From Limnanthes douglasii subsp. nivea (Eukaryota; Streptophyta; Magnoliopsida; Brassicales; Limnanthaceae): 64,000 nucleotides of DNA. Under the pieces are notes generated by a model. That model was not told where the DNA came from. It did not search any database and saw only the letters and a list, made by a program, of their open reading frames with translations. Below are positions 1 to 12,179 of this stretch, piece after piece (the first letter of the stretch is position 1; every line of letters begins with the position of its first letter). The translations under genes were made by a program, and so were the position numbers. The DNA is taken from assembly GCA_036936605.1 (NCBI GenBank), contig JAUPFV010000001.1, positions 216,161,530 to 216,225,529 of the forward strand, in the 5' to 3' direction.

Positions 1-1
1 C

Positions 2-376
2 ATGGTGGTCAACATACTGGATTTCAAATGCACTTGCGGCTCTTGGCAGCAAGAATGTTTCCCGTGCGCTCATGCGTTGGCTGTAATTGCATCTATAAAC
101 GAGGATCCTATGACTTTGGTCGAGCCGTTTTTCACTACACAAAATTTCCTGTCCAGCTATTCATTTAACATACCGGCTATAACAGAGTTTGGTGAATCCA
201 GTAGCGCAGATTATGATGGAGAGCCCTTGGTGCTGCCCCCTAACGTTAAAAGACGACCCGGTCGTCCGAGGAAGAAGCGTATTCCATCAAGAGGCGAAGT
301 TTCCAGCAGCCAGTCCCGTTGTGGTCGATGTTTGAAATCGGGCCATAATAGGAGGTCATGTGATGCTCCTTTCTAA
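2..376 (+). pseudogene. MULE (mudrA-type) transposase, C-terminal SWIM zinc-finger part
   Basis: The open frame encodes 124 residues and ends in TAA at 374-376. Residues about 9-28 give the SWIM pattern CTC then CPCAH (C-x-C-x(n)-C-x-H), which in MULE transposases follows the catalytic domain. A basic proline-rich segment (RRPGRPRKKR) and a knuckle-like RCGRCLKSGHNRRSC tail follow. The ATG at 2 is internal: in the right copy the same frame continues upstream past an in-frame stop. The catalytic domain of this copy lies left of the window, so its integrity cannot be judged. It differs from the right copy at three residues at least (L/V, P/H, N/S). Confidence 0.85.
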
Positions 377-1338
377 ACATTATTAACCTACTTTTTTGTA
401 ACATTTTACATATCAAAGATAAGCACTCCTTATCTTTCGACTTATGTTTTGTACAATTTTAACATTTACATGTTCCATTTCTGTTTCTTATCCCCTATGC
501 TATCTATTCACGTGAACATTGCTATCTTTGATGATATACTATGATAGCGACTCTTATAACCATTGATAGATTCTAGATATTGCATCTGACGGATACATCA
601 AAAGTATGTTTTTTGTTCCTGTTTACATCCATCTGATTCTTTGCTCACATTAGTTATACATGTACTTTAAATTTTTCATGCCATGTTTATCTCAAAGATA
701 AGCACTTCTTCTATTTCCACTTATGTTTAGTCCCCTAAAGGAATTGCCATGTTCATCTCAAAGATAAATCCATCTAACATGCCTTTACATCAAACAGATA
801 CATCAAAGTATGTTACTTACATTTATTTCGGTGTACATTTTTAACCTTTCGACTTATGTTTTTTAAAACTTTTAACATTGACATGTAATCTGTCTGTTTT
901 GTTCAGACTCTGATATCTATTACGAGCTACATTGCTATACACGCTGTTGTACTATGATAGAAAAACCATGAAACATTGATAGATCGTGGATTCTGCATCT
1001 GTGCCATATACATAAATTTATTTTTTCATATATCTGATATGTTAGTTGTCATAGAATGCGATTTTGTTAAATAACTGCAGTTAAAATTGCTTTCCACAAC
1101 TGCAACATATCATATCATATCATACTGAGAAAAGCCATAGAACGGAAGATTCATTAAAACGTTAACAATAAAAACATTGACTGCTACAGATAGTCCAAAT
1201 AAACCAGCCCCCACAAAAAATAACACTAGTGCACAGGGTTGGTGCAAGTTACAGTCCACAAAAAAGCATAAACATACGTTAAAAACAACAAAATAGAAAC
1301 CAACAAGGCCATGAAACTACATCTAGAAACCTTCTAAC
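377..1338. other. MULE non-coding region between transposase and acidic gene (left copy)
   Basis: There is no gene here. It is AT-rich spacer between two convergent genes and mirrors 19531-20491. Short motifs recur, such as CATTGCTATC, CATTGATAGAT and AAAGATAAGCAC, together with a (CATAT)n-like patch near 1107-1122. Confidence 0.6.
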
Positions 1339-1737
1339 CTAATCGGTATCGTCTCCATCAGAGCCCTCGTCCTCTTCTTCTTCTTCTTCTTCTTCTTCTT
1401 CTTCATCTTCATCATCTTCTTCGTCGTCAGAGGCCTCGTCGTCTGCCTCTTCATCTTCATCATCGTCTTCCTCATCCCAAAATGGGTTAATGCTCTTACA
1501 CCTTTTCCTTTTTGGCAGCTTCTCATCGTCAGAAAGATAACAGTCGTCCATGGACCAAGAATCCCATGATCCAAAAGGGTCTTCTTGTTCCTCAGACCAG
1601 ACCGACCAATCATCTTCTTCGTCACAGCAGTACTCCGACGTTGTCGTGCGCTTGTAGGCCTTCTCGCATGAGTAGTAGTCAGAGGACCAGGCGTCGTCGC
1701 TGTTCTGGTGTGGGGAGAAGGGTGATGAAGGAGCCAT
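1339..1737 (-). CDS. Acidic D/E-rich MULE accessory protein (left copy)
   Basis: The single-exon frame of 132 residues starts at the ATG ending at 1737. The N-terminal half is rich in Ser, Trp and Asp (repeated DDWSVWSEE-like stretches). A basic cluster PKRKRCK near residue 75 could be a nuclear localisation signal. The C-terminal third is nearly pure Asp/Glu and is coded by a GAA/GAT repeat. A TATA box lies about 97 bp upstream. I recognise no family. The frame is open in both MULE copies (132 and 130 residues), while the protease and transposase are damaged, which suggests it is a real gene. It sits where some MULEs carry a second gene, but I see no resemblance to MURB. The function is unknown; an acidic chromatin- or histone-binding role would be a guess. 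Confidence 0.6.
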   Translation of the reverse strand: MAPSSPFSPHQNSDDAWSSDYYSCEKAYKRTTTSEYCCDEEDDWSVWSEEQEDPFGSWDSWSMDDCYLSDDEKLPKRKRCKSINPFWDEEDDDEDEEADDEASDDEEDDEDEEEEEEEEEEEDEGSDGDDTD

Positions 1738-1833
1738 GGTTGGAGGAGCAGTGGTTTGAACTTAGGGTAGAGGTTCTGTGTTTTTTTTCCTTTGCTGGTG
1801 AGTTTGTGAGTAATAGGTTGACATATGACCCTC

Positions 1834-1841
1834 TATTTATA
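1834..1841 (-). promoter_or_regulatory. TATA box of acidic gene (left copy)
   Basis: TATAAATA on the minus strand, about 95 bp before the ATG at 1737. It is identical in sequence and spacing in the right copy. Confidence 0.65.
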
Positions 1842-2885
1842 GCAAAACCCAGCACCCAATGCTGAGTCCCCTTAAGCAACCATATTTTCAGAAATCAACT
1901 TTAATGGCACACATACATTAAATGAAGGTAATCATTCTACTTCATCTACCCATTGTCTTTTCAAGTTCAATCTAACCAATGCTTTTAACACATTAATGTA
2001 GTAGTGAGTAATGTGTGTGGTTACCAGTCCTTTCAACAAATTAATTGCATTTATCTACCAATAACCATGTTGTGCAGTCCATATATTTTTATTTTGTGCA
2101 TCACTAACCTGATATATGATATTTGCGAGTATTTCTGAATGGTAGATTAATGATATTAAAAATTTAAAACGTTAATGGGCTATCTATTTTTTCTGAACGA
2201 TATCTAAAACTATACTTTATGGTTCCTAACCAAAAAGTTTATAAATTACGATATGTTTCCACTACGATATTTTATTGTTTAACCCCAGATAGATCCTTCC
2301 TTAACCCCAGATAGACACTTTGATGAACATTGATAGTTCTTCTTATATATGCATTATTGGTAGTTTTTTTATTACATCTCCTATATGTAAAAATAGGAGA
2401 TGTATAACTATCATTAATAGTTCGATTTTACGGAATGACAGTTTGCTATGTGAACTAGTGCGTTTACATGTAATTGTTCGAACAGTGGATCATTTTTAAG
2501 GTTGATTTTGTGTAAAGATGGTGGCGTGGTGCTTTCGGCAGTGGCTAGAGATTGAAGCAACTGTCATTGCTAATAAGTTTCAATATACATTTGGTCTGAC
2601 TAATATGTTTACATATTTTGCGATGTAATAAGACAGTTTGATATTTTGTATTATATACTCTGGTATTTCAGGTATTACTGATTGCTAGCTTTGGAGGCTA
2701 TTTCAGATAGATTAAGTTAAACAAACTGTTCTTTGATAACTTTTTCACAGTCGCCTGCATCAAGTGAAAAGTGCTTTTACATGTAAATTTCAGTCTACAA
2801 ACATAAATCATAGAGGTATTGCTTCATTCACCCATTGCTAATCTATGCGAAATATACAAATGGGTACCAAAATATAAGTTACATA
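1842..2885. other. MULE spacer between divergent acidic-gene promoter and protease 3' end (left copy)
   Basis: No gene seen. It mirrors 17990-19033. It contains a dyad around 2378-2403 (CATCTCCTATATGTAAAAATAGGAGATG) that could fold as a hairpin, and a repeated phrase AACCCCAGATAGA at 2281-2310. Confidence 0.5.
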
Positions 2886-5800
2886 CTACCAACGTCTGTT
2901 TGTGTTACCATCATTCAAGAAATGTTTGAATATTCTAGCTCTTGTTTCTGCCGGCATTTCATCGCCATATTTCCGTCCAACAAACCCTTTTGTAATTATG
3001 TCTTCTACGTATTTGCAAACGAAAACACCGCAGTCGTAGCTGCCCCTCTCTTGCTGTGGGATGTCTAACATCGTCTTAATTTTGTACCCACCTTTAACAT
3101 GCGGTATATATTTCTTCTTCATGCAATATGCCAGCTGCATTGATAGATACAGCAGCAGTCAATGATATGCATTATTATACTGTTTGCTATATGTAATGTT
3201 CGAAATAGCTAGATGTGCAATCAAAATATTTTACTTGTGATTTAGTTTCCTTACCAGAGCATCGGCTGTGTTTCTCGTCTTATCTGGAATGAATTTGCTC
3301 CACGGCAACATTGGGTTGTAGCTTCTAGCAGCCCCGTTCTCCATGTATATGACGAGGAGCGTCCAGTGGTTCACGCCGTCCGTGTTTACAGTACATAGGG
3401 GGACGAATGCAACATATGTGTCGCGTTGCATTATCTCAAAAACATTGTCCACAATGGCAGACATATCTCCCTTTTTAGCCAGTGTCCCCTGTAAATTTAA
3501 GACATTAATACATGAACTAGATGTACCTAATATAAAACCAATAATCCCCTTGGAACTTACAGTTGCAATCCCAGTTATTTGAATGGCTGGGACATGAAAT
3601 GAATACTTATTATCAAACCCTTTCACAGGGACTTTGAAATCTGAATCCTTTAACAGCTTATATATCCAAGCATCTATTACCTATCAGAACACAATTACAA
3701 TCCCAAGTCAGTTGAGTAACCAACAGTTTACTAGTTTACACACTGATAGATGCTTCATTTAATATTGGTAGACGTATATAGACACGTTGCTAGACTAACA
3801 AGGAACATACGATAGATACATCATAATAGATTTTTACCTTGAAGTCCACTTGAGTTTCGTTAGGCAGTTCCATTATCTCTGTCACACTTACGGAAAGCCT
3901 ATAAGAGAACTCTCATGTTGGCAAGTACCACACTTCTGGATCTTCTTGGCTTTCTACCTGTTTCAGTTTCAGCAATTTCTCGTACTCACTTACATCGATC
4001 AGTTCCGTTGTCTGTGTCTGGAACGGCCAAGCTACAACTTCAGTTTGCTGTTGTTGAACATGCGTTGGAGAAAGTAAGTTGAACCCAGGCATGTCATCAA
4101 TGGGTACCTAAAAAAAAGCAGCATGGTCGTAAACTGTTAACAATACAGTTTAAAAGTTTATCGAGAATACCAAATATCTACTTACCTCAACGTCCGTTTG
4201 TTCTTCCTCGATGGATTCGAGTGTACGTCTCTTCTCGTTTGAAGTTTCAACAGCCTTGTCAACTTCAGCGTAAAAATATTGGGTGCAGTCTATGAAGCTA
4301 TCGTCAGCCAACGGTGTAACCGACTTGACAATAAGACCCTTCGATGCTGCTTTCTGTTGTTCTGGTGTTGCGTACGAAGATGGCTCAACCTGTGACACTT
4401 TTTCGATCTTCTCTGCGGACTGATCTCCTCTGTTGGAAATTTCTATCACCTTCAATGGAGACAGAGCTTGTGATAGCTGTTCGCACTTTGCTGCTGTTCC
4501 AGTGCCAGTGAATAGAACTAAGCTAGAGTTGAGCGTGTCTTCAGGCTCCGCTGTGTCGACTTCCTAAAAACATACGATTGGAAACCATTAATTGCGAGAT
4601 TAACTATCAATCATGTATGATATTCAAATGCAACTTTAACATCCACTTACATTTGCATTTTCATGTTCCGGAACCTGTGGTTCGGTTGCTGCTATCTCCA
4701 ACAATGTAGTTGCTACTACTATGTCATCTTCTCCTTTGTCCTCAACGATGATCGCTGCCTTCTTTCCTTCATCGACGGTTTTTGGCGACTCCTCCAACTG
4801 TCGTTCCATTGTTTTCGTTATATCGTTGGATACTTCGTCCAACAAATGAATTCTGTCCACCGCCAGCTGCTGTTGTTCAACCTCGTTGTTTCCAACTCCA
4901 GGTCCCTGTGCAGGTACCAAAACTAAATTCTGCGCACCGGCAGCATGAGTTAGGGGTGGTATTCCTTCTGCCACATCCCGTTTCCCATTACCAGCGTCAC
5001 AACCACTTGTTGTAGTCCCTTTCGGCTTCCATGACACATCAACAGCAACAGCATCGTGTGTAGTACTTTGTTCCAGTGGTTCAACACGTGTTTCGGATTG
5101 AACCCCACCTCCGTCAACTTCTTCTTTGTCCTCCTCCGATTCGTCCCTTTCTTTATGCTTATCTTTGTCAACCTCCTGTCGTTCTTCTGTTTTATCCTCC
5201 CCATCAAAGCCCTCTTCTTCCGTTGATTTTTCCGTTTCAGCTACTACAGGCCTCCGAGTTCTTTTGTAAACCAGTGTTTCCTTAACCACCTTCTCACCAA
5301 CGCGTGCATCTACTGTTTCAGTAACTTCCTCATCAACGCGGCAAAATGGCGTGGACAAGGTCAACATCAGTTGTTGATCCTCACCATCCATTATTTCACC
5401 TGCCAGCTCCAGCTTTTGTTTAAGGTCCTCCAGATCTTTCTTCAAATTTTCAAGCTGATTCAAACGACCATAAGAAATTGTTACATTAATTTTAACAATG
5501 ATAGTTACATAATACTTCGTTGATAGACATCTTCATTTTAACAAACATACAGATGTTATTAGTTATTAGAAAACATGCTAGCACTAACCTCTTCGTTTCT
5601 TTCATCAAGACATGTTTTCAGCCTCTTGTTCTCAACTTTCAACCGGCGCAACCGGCTTCTTTTTTTCAGTTTTTTGCTGTCGCGCAGTACCGACTGCGAC
5701 AGCACTCCAAAACTAGGAATCATACTCGACCTACGTTTTTTCCGGTTCTTCAACCTCCCCCTTTGATTTTATCAACTCTTGCCTTCCTCTCCACAATGAA

Positions 5801-7555
5801 CTCGCCCAACGTAACATCATCTTCAACCTCAATCATCGAACTTCTTATCTTCTTACTACCATCTCCGTCATCTTCTTTCCTTATTGAACTTCTGTTCGCA
5901 ACAGATTTCTTTCTTTTCCTACTCATCTCTTTGCTTGGTTCACCAGCCCCTTCCCACCTTATCCTCGAATCATTTACTCCATAAACAAAACATTCTGATG
6001 CTGTAAACACCAACTCCCCGCCGACAACCTAGGAGATACAGTATAATATTCATTTAGCAGCAAAATATTTTAATCATAACTGATATATGTATTCTACTAC
6101 TACGATATATCTACTATACCACAACATACCTCGTCGTCCCTGAGCTCACCGACCATCTGGATCATTTCAAATGTAGACTCCTTGCCCTCTAGCCCCCACC
6201 ACTTGTAACATCTAGGTATTATGTAAGGCCTCGGTATGTCGACATTTATAGAAATATGTTCCATAAGAAACGGCTGCACAGAGCATAACTAACCATTAAA
6301 AAAAAATTCCTAACAGACATGCTGATCATAACACACTATACTTACAAAAAGCAGAGCAACGCATCCGATAACTCTGGAAGGATGCCCGGCCTTAATACAT
6401 TTGTCCAGCGATTTGTGGAGCTTATCCAAGATGGCTCCAGACCAGTCATAGTCGTTTATCTTGTCCAGATTCTCCACGTAGAAGATTGCTGTCCACCCGA
6501 TTACATCGCCCGACACTGAAAAGAACAGTGTCGAGCATATGAAAAGTATCAGTAGCCTAGCCACATCCCTCGCTTCATCCTCCCCTCCTTCTCTAACTGC
6601 TTTCTCGATTGCTTCCTACAAAAACATCCAAAATCATAACAACAATACAGAAAGAACAATTATAGGCATCCACAATAGTTGTTTGTAAACATACTCTGAT
6701 ATCTATACATGTTTACTTTGCTATCTATGATGCTACCCTCTGATATCCAATCTATTCAACGACGATACTTTACAGATCTGCATACATCAGGCTTTGTTAT
6801 CTGTTTCATATTCAACATTACTTACATATGTTACATACTCTGATATCAATCCCTGGCTACATTGCTATCTACGCTGGTACAGTCTGATATTGAGTACATT
6901 CCATCTTGCTATCTATCCACCGTCTTATATATTACGTCTACATGTTCTGTTCTTTTAATGTTCCAATATCTATGATATCTTAGTGTTCATATATTGCTAT
7001 TTATAGCAATATTTTTATAGTGATGGGAAAATGTACCTGGATTTCAACAACCAGCACAGCATGCAGTACGAACTACAAAACAACAACATTCAAACATACT
7101 ATATTTACCTTTATTAGCGCGTTTGATACTGATTTGTCGTTCGTTGGCCCGCTTCTCCTCGTCCTTGGACTCAAGAAATATTTCTTCATCAAAGTCGAAT
7201 CTAGCTCTGCTCCATCCGCATACCGAGCTATAAATCCACCTGATTTGCTCATCGGCATCTCTTCGTTACCGTGTCTGAGGCCAAAGATCGCCTGAACGTC
7301 TTTCTTGGTCAGCCTTACACGCTTCTGTCCAATTTTGAAAGCCTTCCATCTGACGTCCTATAAACCACAGATCGCCTCGATCAGGTGGTGGAACTTTTTA
7401 AGCTTCAGAGTTTCGTTCCTCAAGTCGTACGAGGTTTTGAGGAATGTGTAGAAAGGTGTTCCGCGAGCAGCCTTGATGTGTTCGGCTTTGATTATATCAC
7501 GTCTCAAGACATTGATTATGCCAACCAATCCCGAGCGGTAGAATACTCCTGTCAT
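2886..7555 (-). pseudogene. Ulp1-like (C48) cysteine protease gene of the MULE, left copy, broken
   Basis: This mirrors the ten-exon gene at 13316-17989. The start ATG ends at 7555 and the stop is at 2886-2888. It has at least three inactivating lesions absent from the right copy. TAG at 7358-7360 replaces the TAC (Tyr) codon in exon 1. A one-base deletion in exon 4 leaves the C-run at 5757-5761 five long, where the right copy has six. TGA at 3913-3915 replaces a TCA (Ser) codon in exon 7. Conversely, 4027-4029 is TGG (Trp) where the right copy has its stop. The segment after the catalytic His also has Tyr for Asp (VIYM against VIDM). The active-site Cys context SYDCGVFVCKYV is intact in the last exon. 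Splice sites look conserved. Confidence 0.85.
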
Positions 7556-8715
7556 TTTAACCTGTCAACAATTACATAATAAGCTAGTTAGTAATTTACA
7601 TTGTAACAAGGTGCAATAATACTAAGCAGCCAATGCATTATGAACACATTGAGACTTATACTTATCGCTTAGACGTCATGTCTTACATGTAAACTACTAT
7701 CAGCCCCTGATAGTAATTACAATATACATTGCTAGATGTATGAAGATACCTACATACGCTCACAACCAGTGGAACAACATCACTATAGCTGTTAAACACG
7801 ATCAAACACGTTAACGATTAAACCATGACAGGTCCAAATCGGTTGCCCGGGCTGTTAAACTATATAATGATAGACGATAAAGCCCATATTGCTAGATATA
7901 GGGCAACCCTACGCAAAATCGCAACGCTTAAAACATCAGCCCCACAATGCTATCAACAACACCATACTCAGAACCAATACAACTACCATCGTCCGTTCTA
8001 GCAACAGTAAGAAATAAGCATACTATTCCGTTCGAGCAACAGTACGAAACAACCACTGTAAAAGAACCATCTTATACGTCTAACAGCCATCGACACAGAA
8101 TGTAAAAGATTCTACACATCGAAACAGATACAGATACCTGGTTTGGTTCGAACGCGACTGTTCCGTTCGATGGAAACTTCGTTGCAGTTGGATTCTTGCC
8201 GGTGGTGGTTCCAAATGTCGACAGAGACAGTGGTTGCTTCAAAGGTTAGGTTACTTCTCGGCGGTGGTTCGCCGTGGCGTGTCGGTAATTTCGAAAAGCA
8301 GATGGAAACAGTGGTTAGTCTTCGTCGGTGGTTCACCGGTGGGTTTCAGTGCTACCGGAGGACGTTTCTTCCTGGTCGCCGGTGATTCACCGTGGTTGGC
8401 AGGAATACCGGAACAGAGGTGCAGAGGTGCGATTGATATCGCCGGTTACGAGAGTTTCAAAAATGTCTTTTGGTTTCCCTCTCGTGAAACGTGTTTCTCT
8501 CTCCACAAATTTAGAAATGTGAAAGTGGGGGGAATTGGAACCCAAAAGTCTGATTAGAAGGTGAAAAAAGAGGGTTTCAACAAAAACAACCCCTTTTATA
8601 CCCTAGAGGGTATAATTATCCAAAATGTGGCTTTAGGTAGTTTATGAAACTAGTCCAAAAACGGGTACCATCTTGGTATTTGATACTTGAGAAGGTATTT
8701 AGGGGTACTTTTCTC
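7556..8715 (-). other. MULE left-terminal region and probable 5' UTR exon of protease (left copy)
   Basis: No complete coding frame. By comparison with 12156-13315, a 5' UTR exon probably ends at a CAG/GTATCTG donor near 8139, with an intron up to the ATG-bearing exon. Overlapping open frames of 74-107 codons on both strands are mutually contradictory and are not called as genes. Confidence 0.45.
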
Positions 8716-8724
8716 TTAAATAAA
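8716..8724 (+). repeat. MULE target-site duplication, copy 1 (TTAAATAAA)
   Basis: This 9-mer directly follows the inner end of the left MULE. It is the exact reverse complement of the 9-mer at 24190-24198, which flanks the outer end of the right MULE. It encodes L-N-K, in frame with the LINE protein on both sides. Confidence 0.8.
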
Positions 8725-9996
8725 TTGTTTAACCTCACATTCTATGAGATTTGGAAAATAGAAAAAATTGACTTTTGGTTGGATAAGTTGTTTGGAAATC
8801 AATCCTTAATTCAATTATCAAATGATAAAAACAATGAATGGTATACTATTGAAAATGTTAATATTGTTTTGTCTAATAACAATTGGGATTTAGCTAAATT
8901 GAAATCAAACATTATCCCATCTGAGGCTAATAAGATATAAAATCTTAAAATCCATATTGGAAGAAAAGATAAAATAATTTGGTCCTTTGGAAAAACTAGT
9001 GAGTTCAACAAAAATAAAAAATAAGATATAAAAGTTCAACTTCTAATCTCTTGGCTAAAAATTAGAATAACATTATTTCTACAAAATTCTCTTTCCTTCT
9101 AGGCAAGACTAAAAGGAAAAATTTATGTAGAACAAAGTATCAAAAAAGAAACTTTAGCTTGGCATTCAAATGTCTGTTTTGCCATGATATAGAGACGGTT
9201 AATCATTTACGTGTAAGATGTCTTATATCTTTGGCAATATGAAATCATCATTCTATTTTATTTGGTATATTCATTCGTAGATACAAGACTGTTCAATATC
9301 TAATAAGATGTTGGTTTTGGTCTACTGACGTAATCATTCATATTAGAACAATGCTTCCGACTATAATATGTTGGACAATTTGGTACTTTAGGGACATAGT
9401 TAAATATAAAGATACTCAAGTTAATATTAAAACTATGTTAGATGATATTTATTACATTTTATCTAGAGTTGACAATGTTAGCATACTTAGAAATAAGATT
9501 TGGACTTGTGATATTAACTAAACAAACAAATTATGATATTTCTTTCATATTGATAAAACTAATAAGGTGAATATATGTAGATGGCTCATGCCTCTTAAAT
9601 GGAGAGAGAAACAGAGCTGGTATAATCTGAGATACAAATGGTGATACAATATATTCCTATGGAGATTTTATGGTAAGTTTTCCCCTTAATAGCTGAAATC
9701 AGGACTTTATTAGATGGACTTAAAATATATAATCTTAAAGGTTACAAGAATGTAACATTTAAAATGACTCTGAAGTTTTAGATGGAATGTTCTATAAGGG
9801 AAATACTCTATGGTTTTTATACCTTATAATCATATGTTGTAGAAAACTAATTAGTGTATTAATAACAATTAAATACATCTCTACGAGCCAAAATCAAGCA
9901 GCTGTTTGGCTTGCTCGCTAAACCTAAAATGTAAAATGAAAATTGATATTGAAAACAACCAAATTCCTAACTCTCTTAAACAACCATCTCCATCAG
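8716..9996 (+). pseudogene. LINE (plant L1 type) ORF2 3' part: end of RT domain, zf-RVT, RNase H
   Basis: The frame opens directly at the MULE end and reads FYEIWKIEKIDFWLDKLFG, the usual sequence after the reverse transcriptase of plant L1 elements. Frames with stops follow. They contain the zinc-binding CLFCHDIETVNHL segment (about 9165-9210), a WTIWYFRD-like segment (about 9370-9395) and an RNase H start (ADGSCLLNG, about 9580-9600). It is a decayed fragment. Its missing 5' part is on the minus strand at 24190-29580, and the frames join across the 9-bp target duplication. The 3' end is cut by the TRIM at about 9997. Confidence 0.8.
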
Positions 9997-10810
9997 TGTA
10001 TTCCGCTTTTGTATATAAATAAGAATACTCCGATCTCCACACTAGTGTAATATTGTCCGCTTTGGGCCCACTGGCCCGCACGGCTTTGCTTTTGGTCCAC
10101 TTCCAAAAGGCCTCACACTAATGGAGATGTATTCTTAACTTATATACTCATCTTTTTTCCCATGTTTAACCGATGTGGGATGTAGGACTTTGGTCGCACC
10201 TAACAATCCTTCTCTCGAACAAAGTACCACTATAGCCTCCTCTCAATTGACTTTCATCCGCCTACTCTAGTCAGGTGGAGAGAAACCTGAACTCTAGAGC
10301 TTACTTTAGGGTGGGGATCTATCTTTTCACACTGTGCCGCACTCCATCTTTAGATTAATCTACACCGCTCCGCCTACTCTAGTCAGGTGGAGAGAAACCT
10401 GAACTCTAGAGCTTGCTTTAGGGTGGGGATCTATCTTTTCACACTGTGCCGCACTCCATCTTTAGATTAATCTGCGCCGCTCCATGATCAAGCCACCGCT
10501 CCATCTATCCAGCAGATCATTCACCTTGAGTATGGATCTTGGCTTCTGGTATGATGTTCGCATCTGAGAATTTCAGCCACATCGTGTTCCGTCTGGGCCT
10601 GGTGCTCTAATACCATTTGTAAGGAATATTGGGTCAGTATATTCTGTTTTTGTAATATTGTCCGCTTTGGGCTCACTGGCCCGCACGACTTTGCTTTTGG
10701 TCCACTTCCAAAAAGCCTCACACTAATGGAGATGTATTCTTAACTTATATACTCATCTTTTTTCTCATGTTTAGCCGATGTGGGATGTAGGACTTTGGTC
10801 GCACCTAACA
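9997..10810 (-). mobile_element. TRIM-type miniature LTR retrotransposon
   Basis: Read on the minus strand, an LTR (10810-10618) starts TGTTAGGTGCGACC and contains a CCACATCGG-type motif. The primer-binding site TGGTATTAGAGC follows at about 10605-10616, one mismatch from the TGGTATCAGAGC usual for initiator tRNA-Met. A non-coding internal region and a second LTR (10205 to about 9997) come next. There is no gag or pol. The 3' LTR seems to have lost its last 15 or so bases, and the 5' LTR has an internal deletion near ACAATATTAC. I could not define a target duplication. It is related to the TRIM complex at 26775-27716. Confidence 0.75.
10258..10481. repeat. Tandem duplication (2 x about 112 bp) inside the TRIM
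   Basis: The unit starting CCGCCTACTCTAGTCAGG at 10258 repeats almost exactly at 10370, with one clear substitution in GAGCTTACTTT/GAGCTTGCTTT. The related TRIM at 26775 carries the corresponding sequence once. Confidence 0.85.
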
Positions 10811-10894
10811 GATAGGAAAGCATGCTTCTAATGTCTCCCAACCAATCATATAAAAGACTAATATGATAATGAAGATTATTAGGAGGAGTCAATG

Positions 10895-10897
<3 letters not shown>

Positions 10898-10940
<43 letters not shown>
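10898..10940. repeat. (AT)n microsatellite
   Basis: About 21 AT dinucleotides. The open frames reading isoleucine/tyrosine repeats through it are not genes. Confidence 0.95.
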
Positions 10941-10943
<3 letters not shown>

Positions 10944-11073
10944 TGTTGAAGTCAGTCTCAGATTCTTTGTTTCTAAAGAAATTGAAGCACAGCATGTAAT
11001 AAGTTTTTGGGATATAATTAAGTAGTTCAATTTGTGTAAACATTTCTTTATTCAATACATGTTTTATTTTATG

Positions 11074-11076
<3 letters not shown>

Positions 11077-11115
<39 letters not shown>
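11077..11115. repeat. (AT)n microsatellite
   Basis: About 19 AT dinucleotides, 140 bp from the first array. Confidence 0.95.
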
Positions 11116-11118
<3 letters not shown>

Positions 11119-12155
11119 CCAATGTTTTGTTAACAAAAAAAACATATTATGTGTCTGAAAATTCTCAAATAAAACCGATTTTATAATTTTATAGATTTAA
11201 TGAATTCATCTAAATAAATTTTTGAAATAAAATATGATTATATCAAAAATTTAATAAACCTTCATTGGAGAAGTATTTGAATAGGACTCAGAAAACATGA
11301 TTAGAATGAAAATGAAAAATCCATTATTTTACCGTTAGGAATAAGATCTAGAAATTCATTGACGGAACTTCGAAAAAATAAAACTCTACTATTTCCAATA
11401 ATTCTTTACAAGAAAATGAAACCATTAAAATCATGAAACAAAAGCTACCGATGTCTCGTTAAAATTTTGTAAGTATTATTATTTTCATTTTGTATTTACT
11501 GATTTTATTTACTATAATTTTATTTTATTTAAAATTTCAAAATTTTACGGATAAATTGTTAATATTAAATCCTTGGTCATTCGTTACATTATTTTCTAAT
11601 ATTTTCAACATAAAACTTATCCAACACTTTGTTAATATTAAATCCTTGGTCATTCGTTACTATAAGATTTTTTTGATAATTCTAAGAAATATAAAAAATT
11701 GATGACATATATCAATGTTAACACAAATATTTTCTCGTCACAAACCTCAAGTAGTGTTTATAGGATCCTATCGGTATAAGCTTCTCAAAAAAAATCAATA
11801 TATATGTTGCAGATCTGCTTAAATTTAATCCTACTATTGAATCATCTTTCTATACTAACACCGCTACTTTTGAAGCTATTATTTCCCTTAAGTGTATACA
11901 AAAGAAGATACCATTCGCTCAAAAACTATCCACAATATAATCGGAAAATTAGATGAATCCTAAAATTGGTCTTATGTCGACAAAAATTTATGAATTTTGT
12001 TAACGCATTTTAATTCTATATTAATTGGCATCAAATTTTATAATTTTCAGTCGTTAAAATTCATGTTTGAATCATATATATTAGTTAACTTTAAAATTGT
12101 GAATTAATTTTTACAACTCTTATACACTTTAATATTATTTAACAAATATATATAA
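11116..12155. other. AT-rich spacer, no gene
   Basis: No coding sequence recognised. A 30-bp direct repeat starting GTTAATATTAAATCC occurs at 11558-11587 and 11631-11660. The last nine bases (TATATATAA, 12147-12155) abut the right MULE and do not match its far flank exactly. Confidence 0.6.
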
Positions 12156-12179
12156 GAGAAAAGTACCCCTAAATACCTT
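12156..12179 (+). repeat. MULE terminal inverted repeat, left end
   Basis: Starts GAGAAAAGTACCCCTAAATA. Similarity to the right end is imperfect, typical of MULEs with degenerate TIRs. The adjacent 100 bp, containing the phrases AATACCAAGATGG and CTAGTTTCATAAAC, are shared with the other MULE at 46510 onward. Confidence 0.65.

Larger units (their letters stand above)
1..8715 (-). mobile_element. MULE, left inverted copy (truncated by window edge)
   Basis: This segment is the reverse complement of 12156-20867: position 1 pairs with 20867 and 8715 with 12156, with a net length difference of about 3 bp. It holds the last part of the transposase gene, the acidic-protein gene and the whole Ulp1-like gene, each in the orientation opposite to the right copy. 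Its inner terminus (about 8692-8715) reads outward to CTTTTCTC, matching the left TIR of the right copy. The rest of the transposase and the other TIR lie outside the window. The arms differ by scattered substitutions and small indels, by eye around 1 percent, so they are two real or slowly diverging copies and not one sequence repeated exactly. Confidence 0.9.

Noticed and set aside
4663..5285. Plus-strand frames opposite the protease gene (and 15590-16212 minus)
   Set aside because: They are antisense shadows of the large charged exon 5.
8112..8557. Overlapping open frames on both strands near the left MULE end (also 12314-12759)
   Set aside because: Frames conflict, have no recognisable domain, and sit where a 5' UTR exon is expected. 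They are conserved between the arms only because the DNA is.
10605..10810. Cassandra-type TRIM with a 5S rRNA promoter in the LTR
   Set aside because: I see no 5S-like box A/C sequence in the LTR, so only a general TRIM call is made.
10740..11145. Open frames with Ile-Tyr repeats
   Set aside because: They are translations of the two (AT)n microsatellites.
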